A stretch of 17,196 nt of DNA from Bacteroidota bacterium (GTDB taxonomy: Bacteria; Bacteroidota; Bacteroidia; Chitinophagales; Chitinophagaceae): assembly GCA_023412975.1 (NCBI GenBank), contig JAEZRB010000243.1, positions 1 through 17,196 of the forward strand. The letters run 5' to 3'. A program made the position numbers and the translations under genes. The notes beneath the pieces are model-generated. The model had not been told where the DNA came from. It made no database searches and was given only the letters and a program-made list of their open reading frames with translations. Positions within the stretch are counted from its first letter, which is position 1; each line of letters opens with the position of its first letter. Below are positions 1 to 6,159 of this stretch, one piece after another.

Positions 1-213
1 CGTCAGACGAGGGCATCAGATAATTTAGACTTCCCGACTCTCCGTCTTCCCGGCAACAGATTTCATTACCACTATCGTCAGACGAGGACGTCAGACGATT
101 TGTAGCTTACCGCCTTACCGTCTTCCCGGCATCAAATCTGAGACACTACTATCGTCAGACGAGGACGTCAGACGATTTAGACTTCCCGACTCTCCGTCTT
201 CCCGGCCCACAGA
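1..213. repeat. Three direct repeats of about 76 bp, array cut by window edge
   Basis: Units begin at 1, 76 and 153, each opening with CGTCAGACGAGG. Units 1 and 3 share nearly the whole body (TTTAGACTTCCCGACTC and CGTCTTCCCGGC); unit 2 diverges in the middle. Each opening contains the near-palindrome CGTC-A-GACG, twice in units 2 and 3. No convincing ORF is present. The array runs right up to the -33 element of the mntR promoter and probably continues to the left. Confidence 0.8.
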
Positions 214-245
214 TTTTGCAGAATTCAAATTATTTTTTAGGTTTG
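214..245 (+). promoter_or_regulatory. Bacteroidota-type promoter of mntR
   Basis: A TTTTG at 214-218 (-33 type) is followed after 19 nt by TAGGTTTG at 238-245, a perfect match to the Bacteroidota -7 consensus TAnnTTTG. This predicts transcription starting around 250 and a leader of only about 15 nt before the GTG start at 265. The -7 box lies inside the palindromic operator, as expected for autorepression. Confidence 0.65.
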
Positions 246-264
246 TCTAAAAATATATTTAGAC
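236..264 (+). promoter_or_regulatory. Putative MntR operator with three half-sites
   Basis: Three alternating half-sites sit exactly 11 bp apart: TTTAG at 236-240, CTAAA at 247-251 and TTTAG at 258-262. The second and third form a longer perfect inverted repeat, GTCTAAA at 245-251 and TTTAGAC at 258-264, around a 6-bp AT-rich centre. The array covers the -7 box and ends directly at the mntR start codon. DtxR-family operators are also AT-rich palindromes containing TTAG/CTAA, so autoregulation by metal-loaded MntR is the natural reading; binding is inferred. Confidence 0.6.
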
Positions 265-936
265 GTGTTAAACTACTCGACCAGCGAAGAGAATTATATC
301 AAAGCCATTTATCATTTGCAAAAAGACGGCACGGTAACCACCAACGCGCTGGCTACGGAATTGCAGACCCGGCCCGCGTCGGTGACGGATATGATGAAAA
401 AACTCAGCGCGAAGAAGCTGATACATTATAAAGCTTACCACGGTTTCACGCTCACTGCTGAAGGAAAAAAGCTGGCCCTGCTGATCATTCGTCGTCACCG
501 GCTCTGGGAATTTTTTCTTGCGGAAAAATTAAAATTCAGCTGGGATGAGGTGCACGTGGTAGCAGAGGATCTGGAACATGTAAGCAGTAAAAAACTAATA
601 GATAAACTGGATGAATTCCTGGGCTTCCCGCGTTTTGATCCACATGGTGATCCCATTCCCGATGCGAACGGCCGCATCGAAACCAGCAAACAGGTATGTC
701 TCTCCGATCTACCCTTGAATAAACCCGCCGTCGTCTGTTATGTCAGCGACCAGTCGACCGAAATGCTGGAACTGCTGGGTCATAAAAAAATTGGCATCGG
801 CACAAAACTCGAAACCAAACGAAAATTCAATTTTGACAACTCACTCGAACTAAAGATCCGCCAGTCGCGCTCGTCCAATACCACTCAGGTGAGCGGGGAA
901 CTGGCCAAAAATATTTTTGTAAAGTATGAAGAATAG
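265..936 (+). CDS. mntR: Manganese-dependent transcriptional regulator, DtxR/MntR family
   Basis: A 223-aa metal-sensing repressor of the DtxR/MntR family. The winged helix-turn-helix spans about residues 5-65 (recognition region RPASVTDMMKKL). The metal-binding dimerisation domain follows, with H78, E82, H97, E101, E104 and H105, and then the family motif DPHGDPIP (125-132). Residues 145-220 form a C-terminal FeoA/SH3-like domain. At the position of the DtxR cysteine ligand (motif ACRWEH) this protein has glutamate (AEDLEH, E101), as in MntR, which favours Mn over Fe sensing; this is inference from alignment by eye. The start is GTG, chosen because the protein then opens with the usual SEENYIKAIY helix and the promoter sits just upstream. 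Its end overlaps mntH by 11 nt, indicating one transcript and probably coupled translation. Confidence 0.9.
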   Translation: MLNYSTSEENYIKAIYHLQKDGTVTTNALATELQTRPASVTDMMKKLSAKKLIHYKAYHGFTLTAEGKKLALLIIRRHRLWEFFLAEKLKFSWDEVHVVAEDLEHVSSKKLIDKLDEFLGFPRFDPHGDPIPDANGRIETSKQVCLSDLPLNKPAVVCYVSDQSTEMLELLGHKKIGIGTKLETKRKFNFDNSLELKIRQSRSSNTTQVSGELAKNIFVKYEE

Positions 937-1240
937 GAACCACCCCGATACATCGCTCAGCGAGGTGCACGAAAGCGTAGATACCACCTCATCACACCGA
1001 CCACGCTGGCGACGTATACTTTCTTTCTTCGGACCGGCTTACCTGGTAAGCGTAGGTTACATGGATCCCGGCAACTGGGCCACTGACCTCGCAGGCGGTA
1101 GTAAATATGGTTATGCGCTGATCTGGGTTTTGCTGATGAGTAATATCATGGCCCTGCTGTTGCAAAGCCTGAGTGCCCGGTTGGGTATCGTCAGAGGTCG
1201 TGACCTGGCACAGGCCAACCGCGAAACCTATCCGCGCTAA
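926..1240 (+). CDS. mntH: MntH Nramp manganese transporter, N-terminal fragment (TM1-TM2), ended by a premature TAA
   Basis: A 104-aa N-terminal part of an Nramp-family proton-coupled Mn/Fe importer of the inner membrane. It has a polar N-terminus, then TM1 (about 36-56) with the Nramp metal-binding motif DPGN (47-50), and TM2 (about 62-86). After ETYPR it hits TAA at 1238-1240. The next codon is ATG at 1241, and the Nramp sequence goes on in the same frame without any missing segment, so one sense codon has been replaced by a stop. A Tyr or Lys codon would need a single base change. Start ATG 926 overlaps the end of mntR. Possible readings are a pseudogene, a sequencing error, stop readthrough, or a transporter made as two chains. 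Alone this fragment cannot transport. Confidence 0.8.
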   Translation: MKNRNHPDTSLSEVHESVDTTSSHRPRWRRILSFFGPAYLVSVGYMDPGNWATDLAGGSKYGYALIWVLLMSNIMALLLQSLSARLGIVRGRDLAQANRETYPR

Positions 1241-2860
1241 ATGAATTTCGTGCTGTGGGTTTTGGCAGAGATCGCCATAGCGGCAACTGACCTTGCTGAG
1301 ATCCTGGGGATGGCTATCGGCATACAATTACTGACGGGGCTTCCGCTGATATGGGGTGTATCTATCACCGTGCTTGATACATTCTTATTGCTTTACCTGC
1401 AAAGACTGGGCATCCGAAAAATGGAAGCCTTTATCATCGGGCTGATCGGCGTGATCGGTATATGTTTCCTGTTTAATATCGTAATAGCGCAACCTGAATT
1501 GCACGATGTACTAAAAGGTTTCATACCATCCCTGCCCGAAGCAGCTGAATTATACGAAGCAAGAGGCATGAGCAATGCCCTGCCGAAAGAAACGGCACTT
1601 TATCTCGCTATTGGGATCATTGGTGCAACCGTGATGCCGCATAACCTTTACCTGCATTCGGCGCTGGTACAAACGAGAAAGATCAAAAAAAGCAAGGAAG
1701 GTATCAAACAGGCGTTGAAATGGAGTTTTATTGATAGTGCCGTAGCATTGAATATCGCATTTCTCATAAACGCAGCTATACTTATACTTGCTGCCACCGT
1801 GTTTTTTAAAACCGGAAGAACGGATGTGGGTGAAATCGGACAGGCTCACCAGTTGTTATCACCCATGCTGGGTTCATCGGTAGCTTCCACTTTATTTGCC
1901 ATCGCACTGAGCGCTTCAGGGCAAAGTTCAACCGTGACCGGCACCCTCGCCGGCCAGATCGTGATGGAAGGTTATCTCCGGCTGCGTATCAACCCGGTCA
2001 TGCGCCGGCTTATTACAAGACTGGTTGCGATCATACCCGCCATCATCGTTATTGCTGTTTTTGGCGAAGACCAGGTTGACAGTCTGCTCGTTTTTAGCCA
2101 GGTGGTACTCAGTCTGCAACTTGGCTTTGCCGTGATCCCATTGATACATTTTGTGAGCGATAAAAAAACAATGGGCGCGTTTGTGATAAAACCTATCGTC
2201 AAATTCTTCGCCTGGTTGATCGCGTCGGTGCTTGTGTACCTCAACCTGAAGATGCTGACTGAAGAAGCGATGGGCTATTTCTCAGTTTCAGACAATACCA
2301 TTGCAAAGGTGATCATTGTCATCGCCGGTGTGCTGTTTGTATTTTTACTGGCATATTCTATCATATATCCATTGCTTAAGACAGCCAGGAAAACATCATC
2401 AATCCAGATGCATAAGGATGTGCCACAACTGCAGAATATGGAAGTTCCGGTTTATAACAAGATCGCGGTGGCGCTTGATTTCAGCGATAACGACATCAAA
2501 TTACTTTCATCGGCGATTGGGCAGGCTCGCAGACAAACAAGTTTTGTACTGATACATGTGGTTGAAAGTCCATCCGCGATCATATCAGGAAAAGAGACCG
2601 ACGACTACGAGACTTTCCATGACCAGCAAAGGCTGGATAACCTCGTAACGCAATTAAAAGAAAAAGGATATGATGCAAAAGGCATTTTAGGTTTTCGTGA
2701 CCGGTCCCGCGAGATCACGCGGATCGTCAAAGAGACGGGTGCAGATATGCTAGTACTCGGCGCGCACGGACATTCGGGCTTGAAGGATTTTATCTATGGT
2801 GAAACGATTAATGCGGTAAGGCATGAGCTGAAGGTTCCCGTGCTGATAGTGCAAGTGTGA
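1241..2860 (+). CDS. mntH: MntH Nramp transporter, C-terminal part (TM3 onward) with universal stress protein domain
   Basis: A 539-aa continuation of the Nramp transporter. It opens at TM3 (NFVLWVLAEIAIAATDLAE), typical of Nramp. TM6 carries the second metal-site motif MPHN (132-135), and further hydrophobic helices run to about 380. After a linker, residues 405-539 form a cytosolic universal stress protein (UspA-like) domain ending LKVPVLIVQV. Nramp-USP fusions of about 620-650 aa are usual in Bacteroidota, and the two pieces together (104 + 1 + 539) fit that length. The USP nucleotide motif reads G507-x2-G510-x9-G520-E instead of the usual G-S/T, so ATP binding is uncertain. ATG 1241 directly abuts the TAA of the upstream piece, a layout allowing reinitiation, but this part lacks TM1 with DPGN and should not be active without it. 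Confidence 0.85.
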   Translation: MNFVLWVLAEIAIAATDLAEILGMAIGIQLLTGLPLIWGVSITVLDTFLLLYLQRLGIRKMEAFIIGLIGVIGICFLFNIVIAQPELHDVLKGFIPSLPEAAELYEARGMSNALPKETALYLAIGIIGATVMPHNLYLHSALVQTRKIKKSKEGIKQALKWSFIDSAVALNIAFLINAAILILAATVFFKTGRTDVGEIGQAHQLLSPMLGSSVASTLFAIALSASGQSSTVTGTLAGQIVMEGYLRLRINPVMRRLITRLVAIIPAIIVIAVFGEDQVDSLLVFSQVVLSLQLGFAVIPLIHFVSDKKTMGAFVIKPIVKFFAWLIASVLVYLNLKMLTEEAMGYFSVSDNTIAKVIIVIAGVLFVFLLAYSIIYPLLKTARKTSSIQMHKDVPQLQNMEVPVYNKIAVALDFSDNDIKLLSSAIGQARRQTSFVLIHVVESPSAIISGKETDDYETFHDQQRLDNLVTQLKEKGYDAKGILGFRDRSREITRIVKETGADMLVLGAHGHSGLKDFIYGETINAVRHELKVPVLIVQV

Positions 2861-2924
2861 TAGTGAGTGGTGAGCGGGGAATCGTGAGGCGTGAGTAGTG
2901 AGTGGGGGCTAACGGCTACTGGCT
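2855..2924. repeat. Heptanucleotide-period array, G-rich (consensus near AGTGAGT)
   Basis: Ten 7-bp steps can be laid end to end from 2855. AGTGAGT (2862 and 2897), GGTGAGC (2869), CGTGAGG (2883) and CGTGAGT (2890) give the core, and GGGGGCT, AACGGCT and ACTGGCT (2904-2924) are a decayed tail. The array overlaps the last bases of mntH and contains no recognisable terminator. Confidence 0.6.
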
Positions 2925-2982
2925 TCATCCAATATCCAAAATTCTTAATTAGTAAAATCTAAAAATAAAAATATTACGTCGA

Positions 2983-3024
2983 AGTATCAAGCATCCAGTA
3001 TCAAGTATCAAGTATCCAGTATCC
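2983..3024. repeat. Six heptamers AGYATCM in tandem
   Basis: Six uninterrupted 7-bp units: AGTATCA, AGCATCC, AGTATCA, AGTATCA, AGTATCC, AGTATCC. This is the reverse complement of the array at 11521-11562, which also has six full units (GGATACT/GGATGCT). It lies between the ends of mntH and of the minus-strand Crp/Fnr gene. Confidence 0.85.
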
Positions 3025-3074
3025 CCTCCTTCGCTAAAGCTTCGGCGGGCAGGCCGACTACCGACTATCGACTG
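3025..3074. repeat. Interspersed-repeat-like segment plus three CCGACTA heptamers
   Basis: 3025-3053 reads as a short element around CTTCGCTAAAGCTTCGGCGG, a sequence type I recall as recurrent in intergenic DNA of related genomes (recollection, not searched). It is followed by CCGACTA (3054), CCGACTA (3061) and TCGACTG (3068), again with a 7-bp step. It ends two bases before the stop codon of the Crp/Fnr gene. Confidence 0.45.
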
Positions 3075-3076
3075 CT

Positions 3077-3679
3077 TCAAGCTGCGTTATTCTTCGAATG
3101 ATTCCTCAACAGGTGCTTAAACCTGCTAAATGTTTCGGGTTTGATGTTGAGGTAGCTGGCCAGGTATTTTTGTGGCACCCGCTGCATGAGCTGGGGATTC
3201 TTCATGACGAAATTGAGAAATCTTTCCCTGGGTGTCATCTTGATCATTTGCATCTGCCAGCTATCGCTAATGGCCATCATATATGTTACGACCAGTCGGC
3301 CCAGCCTTTCCATTTTTTTTGATTTGTTATAAAGCTCTTCGAGGTTTTCGTATTTGATGGATACAATTACCGAAGGCTCGATCGCTTCGATATAGTATTC
3401 TGAAGGCTGACGTCCCAGGAATGACTGCTGGCTCATGATGATTTGGCCTTCGGTGGAGATCTGAGTATTAATTTCATGGTGACCTTTCTTGTAATATTTT
3501 CGAACCAGGCCGCGGATGATAAAATTGAAATAGTTCTCTACCTCGCCCGCTTTTAAAATAAAATCTTTTTTCCCGAAACGCCGCACTTTCAGAATTGGCA
3601 TCAGGTGCTGCTCAAATTCGTCCTCCGAGATGCTGACAAATTTGTTGAGGTAGTTAAAAAAAAGCTTGGGTGCATCCAT
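3077..3679 (-). CDS. Crp/Fnr-family transcriptional regulator
   Basis: A 200-aa protein. Residues about 20-115 match a cyclic-nucleotide-binding-like beta-roll (GKKDFILKAGEVENYFNFIIRGLVR). A dimerisation helix (about 120-145) and a C-terminal helix-turn-helix (QKYLASYLNIKPETFSRFKH, about 166-185) follow. This is the compact form common in Bacteroidota, where many paralogues occur and the ligand is usually unknown. I see no cysteine cluster for an iron-sulphur centre, so it is not an Fnr-type oxygen sensor. It is transcribed divergently from icd across a 181-bp spacer, so it could regulate itself or icd, but no clear operator was found. The target genes cannot be told from sequence. Confidence 0.88.
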   Translation of the reverse strand: MDAPKLFFNYLNKFVSISEDEFEQHLMPILKVRRFGKKDFILKAGEVENYFNFIIRGLVRKYYKKGHHEINTQISTEGQIIMSQQSFLGRQPSEYYIEAIEPSVIVSIKYENLEELYNKSKKMERLGRLVVTYMMAISDSWQMQMIKMTPRERFLNFVMKNPQLMQRVPQKYLASYLNIKPETFSRFKHLLRNHSKNNAA

Positions 3680-3694
3680 GGTATTAGTGCCTAG

Positions 3695-3725
3695 AAAAGT
3701 TACGTAATTAATTGACCAAAATCAA
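3695..3725 (-). promoter_or_regulatory. Possible promoter of the Crp/Fnr gene
   Basis: On the minus strand, TAACTTTT (plus 3695-3702) is one mismatch from the Bacteroidota -7 box TAnnTTTG. A TTG (plus 3723-3725) lies 20 nt upstream of it. The predicted leader is about 10 nt. No better candidate was seen in the spacer. Confidence 0.35.
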
Positions 3726-3777
3726 GGGCTTACACGAAAAATCTTTTTGCTATTAATTCAATTATCTGACCAACCCC

Positions 3778-3810
3778 TTGTCAGGCACATGTAATAAATT
3801 GTTAGATTTG
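3778..3810 (+). promoter_or_regulatory. Promoter of icd
   Basis: TAGATTTG at 3803-3810 is a perfect TAnnTTTG -7 box. A TTG at 3778-3780 lies 22 nt upstream as the -33 element. The start of transcription is expected near 3816, giving a leader of about 45 nt before ATG 3861. Inside this leader, CTGCGCCTGCCGCAG contains a short inverted repeat. Confidence 0.55.
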
Positions 3811-3860
3811 CGACCCTGCGCCTGCCGCAGACCATTGAATATTAACCTAAAAAAGAGATT

Positions 3861-5096
3861 ATGGCCCAAAAGATCAAAGTTGCAAACCCGGTGGTGGAAT
3901 TGGATGGCGATGAAATGACCCGCATCATCTGGAAGTTTATCAAAGACAAACTGATCCTGCCCTACCTGGAGCTGGATATAAAATATTTTGACCTGGGTGT
4001 GGAGCATCGCGACCAGACAAACGACCAGGTAACCATTGATGCCGCCAACGCGATCAAAGAACACGGGGTGGGCATCAAATGCGCCACGATTACACCCGAT
4101 GAAGCCCGTGTAAAAGAGTTTAACCTGAAACAAATGTGGAAGAGTCCTAACGGGACCATCCGCAATATCCTGGACGGAACCGTTTTCCGTGAGCCGATCG
4201 TGATCAGCAATATCCCAAGACTGGTGACCAACTGGACCGCCCCGATCATTGTAGGCCGTCATGCTTTTGGTGACCAGTACCGCGCTACAGATACCGTGAT
4301 CAAGGGTAAGGGAAAACTTACCATGACCTTCACACCCGAAGGCGGTGGCGAACCCCAGACCTTCGAGGTATACAATTACAAAGGTGACGGTGTGGCCCTG
4401 ACCATGTACAATACGGATGAAAGTATTAAGGGCTTTGCAAGAAGCTGTTTCAATATGGCGCTGAGTAAAAAATGGCCGCTGTATCTGTCAACAAAAAACA
4501 CGATCCTAAAAAAATACGATGGCCGCTTTAAAGACATTTTTGAAGAGATCTATCAAAATGAATTTAAGGCACAGTTTGATGCGGCAGGTATAGTTTACGA
4601 ACATCGCCTCATTGATGATATGGTAGCCAGTGCGCTGAAATGGAATGGCAATTTTGTTTGGGCCTGCAAAAACTATGATGGCGATGTACAAAGCGACACG
4701 GTAGCACAGGGTTTTGGTTCGCTGGGCCTGATGACTTCCGTATTGATCACGCCTGATGGCAAAACTATGGAGGCGGAAGCTGCCCATGGTACCGTGACCC
4801 GTCACTATCGCGACCACCAGTCGGGTAAGCCGACCAGCACCAACCCGATCGCGTCAATCTTCGCGTGGACAAGGGGACTTGCATTCCGCGGAAAGCTCGA
4901 TAACAACCAGCCCCTAATCGATTTCTGCCATGCACTTGAAGCGGTTTGTATCGAAACCGTAGAGCAGGGCAAAATGACCAAGGACCTGGCCGTGTGTATC
5001 CACGGCAATAAAGTGAAACATGGAGAGCATTTCCTGTACACTGAAGAGTTCCTGGAAGCCATCGATGAGAACCTGAAGGCGAAAGTGAAAAGATAG
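3861..5096 (+). CDS. icd: NADP-dependent isocitrate dehydrogenase, eukaryote-like homodimeric type
   Basis: A 411-aa enzyme of the TCA cycle converting isocitrate and NADP+ to 2-oxoglutarate, CO2 and NADPH in the cytoplasm. It belongs to the type II family that includes mitochondrial IDH2 and cytosolic IDH1, not the E. coli Icd type. Evidence: N-terminal NPVVELDGDEMTRIIW; the substrate loop KSPNGTIRN (94-102) with S95, N97 and R101; R110; R133 in GRHAFGDQYRATD with Y140; the LSTKNTILKKYDGRFKDIF segment; catalytic aspartates around LIDDMVA and NYDGDVQSD; and the NADP-specific stretch AEAAHGTVTRHYR. All key residues expected from IDH1 are present with a one-residue offset. The length is normal. 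It stands alone behind its own promoter, divergent from the Crp/Fnr gene. Confidence 0.97.
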   Translation: MAQKIKVANPVVELDGDEMTRIIWKFIKDKLILPYLELDIKYFDLGVEHRDQTNDQVTIDAANAIKEHGVGIKCATITPDEARVKEFNLKQMWKSPNGTIRNILDGTVFREPIVISNIPRLVTNWTAPIIVGRHAFGDQYRATDTVIKGKGKLTMTFTPEGGGEPQTFEVYNYKGDGVALTMYNTDESIKGFARSCFNMALSKKWPLYLSTKNTILKKYDGRFKDIFEEIYQNEFKAQFDAAGIVYEHRLIDDMVASALKWNGNFVWACKNYDGDVQSDTVAQGFGSLGLMTSVLITPDGKTMEAEAAHGTVTRHYRDHQSGKPTSTNPIASIFAWTRGLAFRGKLDNNQPLIDFCHALEAVCIETVEQGKMTKDLAVCIHGNKVKHGEHFLYTEEFLEAIDENLKAKVKR

Positions 5097-5099
5097 TGC

Positions 5100-5162
5100 G
5101 TAGTTTGTAGTAAGTAGTTCGAACCGACTAGTAACTACGAACTTCTAACTCCTAGCAACGAA
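5100..5162. repeat. Heptamer array with inverted halves between icd and the acetyltransferase gene
   Basis: The whole spacer can be read as nine 7-bp steps. GTAGTTT, GTAGTAA and GTAGTTC (5100-5120) form the left half. After GAACCGA, the right half is CTAGTAA, CTACGAA, CTTCTAA, CTCCTAG and CAACGAA (5128-5162), close to the reverse complement of the left. The transcript could form an imperfect hairpin, so a terminator role for icd is possible although there is no U-tract. Confidence 0.6.
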
Positions 5163-5167
5163 CTCAA

Positions 5168-5656
5168 ATGAACATTAGCAAAGCGGGCTCCGCAGACATT
5201 TCCGTCATTCGGGAACTGGCATACAAAATATGGCCTGGTACTTACCAGGCCATTTTAGGACCTGAGCAGGTCGACTACATGCTGGACTTACTGTACAGTG
5301 AAAAAACCCTGCGCGAACAGATGGAACAACAGGTGGATTTTATCATTGTAAGCGATAATGATAATCCTGTAGGTTTTGCCTCTTTTTCATCAACACACCC
5401 GGACGTTTATAAACTGCATAAAATTTACGTGCTTCCCTCACAACAGGGAAAAGGTACCGGCAGAATGATGATCGACTATGTAAAACAGCAGGCCGTTTCA
5501 GCCGGTGGGAAATTCCTGCAATTGAACGTCAACCGATACAACAATGCCAAATACTTTTATGAGAAACTGGGCTTTGTGGTCATCCGTGAAGAAGATATCG
5601 ATATCGGCAATGGATTTTTCATGAATGATTATGTGATGCAGTTAAATCTGGATTAA
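5168..5656 (+). CDS. GNAT-family N-acetyltransferase
   Basis: A 162-aa single-domain acetyltransferase. The acetyl-CoA-binding motif A is LHKIYVLPSQQGKGTGRMM (about 85-103) with the Q-x-x-G-x-G signature. A central beta-hairpin (VGFASFSS) precedes it, and motif B, NNAKYFYEKLGFVVIREE, follows near residue 130. The family transfers an acetyl group from acetyl-CoA to an amine on a small molecule, peptide or protein; the substrate cannot be told. The N-terminal pattern (IRELAYKIWPGTYQAILGPEQ) resembles many small Bacteroidota GNAT proteins. It lies downstream of icd with 71 nt of repeat-rich spacer and converges on the 99-aa minus-strand gene. Confidence 0.9.
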   Translation: MNISKAGSADISVIRELAYKIWPGTYQAILGPEQVDYMLDLLYSEKTLREQMEQQVDFIIVSDNDNPVGFASFSSTHPDVYKLHKIYVLPSQQGKGTGRMMIDYVKQQAVSAGGKFLQLNVNRYNNAKYFYEKLGFVVIREEDIDIGNGFFMNDYVMQLNLD

Positions 5657-5673
5657 GAAGAACTTAAGCGGCT

Positions 5674-5701
5674 ACGAACTACAAACTTCTAACTGTTAAC
5701 T
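5674..5701. repeat. Four heptamers ending in AACT, overlapping a gene end
   Basis: ACGAACT, ACAAACT, TCTAACT and GTTAACT in strict 7-bp register. The array extends into the minus-strand gene: its stop codon and last residues (VNS) are written in the repeat. The same kind of array occurs at 6095-6122. Confidence 0.6.
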
Positions 5702-5988
5702 ATGCTCAACTTCTGCGCCATCTTCGCGCTCATGCTATCCGAATAAGGACCATAGGCATTCACCAGCACGCCCTTTATTCCTGTTTTACTTTCGATACCA
5801 TATACAACGGCCTCATCAGCAGGATCTGTATTACCTTCAAAGCGGTACACTTCAACGATTTCGAAATCTGCAGGGTTGAACTTATCCTGGTGACAGACGA
5901 TGCAGTTCTCGTCCAGGTTAAAATCAGTGGTAAACCCTCTTTTCTTAAGACCATTCACCGCAGCAGTAACTGTGTCATATACGTGCAT
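5689..5988 (-). CDS. Conserved small protein of unknown function
   Basis: A 99-aa soluble protein with no signal peptide or membrane segment. Recognisable stretches are VYDTVTAAVNGLKKRGFTTD at the N-terminus, FNLDENCIVCH with two cysteines and a histidine, FEIVEVYRFEG and GIKGVLVNAYGPYSD. Homologues in Bacteroidota are, as I recall, often labelled phosphoribosylpyrophosphate synthetase, but the length and lack of any PRPP-binding loop argue against that activity. The C-x-x-C-H stretch (INCIVCH-like) has the spacing of a haem or metal site, but without a signal peptide covalent haem is unlikely. It is transcribed away from ahcY from its own promoter box at 6010-6017 and converges on the acetyltransferase gene. 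The function is unknown. Confidence 0.75.
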   Translation of the reverse strand: MHVYDTVTAAVNGLKKRGFTTDFNLDENCIVCHQDKFNPADFEIVEVYRFEGNTDPADEAVVYGIESKTGIKGVLVNAYGPYSDSMSAKMAQKLSIVNS

Positions 5989-6009
5989 AACTTATTGTTT
6001 GGGTGTTTC

Positions 6010-6017
6010 CAAAGTTA
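6010..6017 (-). promoter_or_regulatory. -7 box of the 99-aa gene
   Basis: The minus strand reads TAACTTTG, a perfect TAnnTTTG box 21 nt upstream of ATG 5988. No TTG was seen at the -33 position. The identical octamer serves ahcY on the other strand at 6130-6137. Confidence 0.5.
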
Positions 6018-6094
6018 CGGAACCTGAAGTGGGAAAAAACTGATCTAAGCTGGCAGAGGCAGACTTACACTCGTTATAGCGGCAGTTCGGGGCT

Positions 6095-6122
6095 ACGAAC
6101 TACTAACTGCTAACTCAAAACT
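6095..6122. repeat. Four heptamers ending in AACT upstream of ahcY
   Basis: ACGAACT, ACTAACT, GCTAACT and CAAAACT in 7-bp register, closely similar to the array at 5674-5701. It occupies the -33 region of the ahcY promoter, where no ordinary TTG is visible. Confidence 0.6.
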
Positions 6123-6129
6123 AATCCCG

Positions 6130-6137
6130 TAACTTTG
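6130..6137 (+). promoter_or_regulatory. -7 box of ahcY
   Basis: TAACTTTG is a perfect match to TAnnTTTG, 22 nt before ATG 6160. This gives a short leader of about 15 nt. The -33 element is not evident. Confidence 0.5.
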
Positions 6138-6159
6138 CCGCCGAATTAAAAACAATACA

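Noticed and set aside
24..182. TTTAGAC in the left repeats (24-30 and 176-182) as extra MntR half-sites
   Set aside because: They are single half-sites without a partner at the proper distance and are part of the repeat unit itself.
1..213. CRISPR array at the left edge
   Set aside because: Units 1 and 3 are similar along their whole length, so the interior is not spacer-like.
551..563. CACGTG-containing sequences (near 555 and 9595) as parS sites
   Set aside because: Only the central six or so bases match; the flanks of the parS consensus (TGTTNCACGTGAAACA) are absent and both lie inside other genes.
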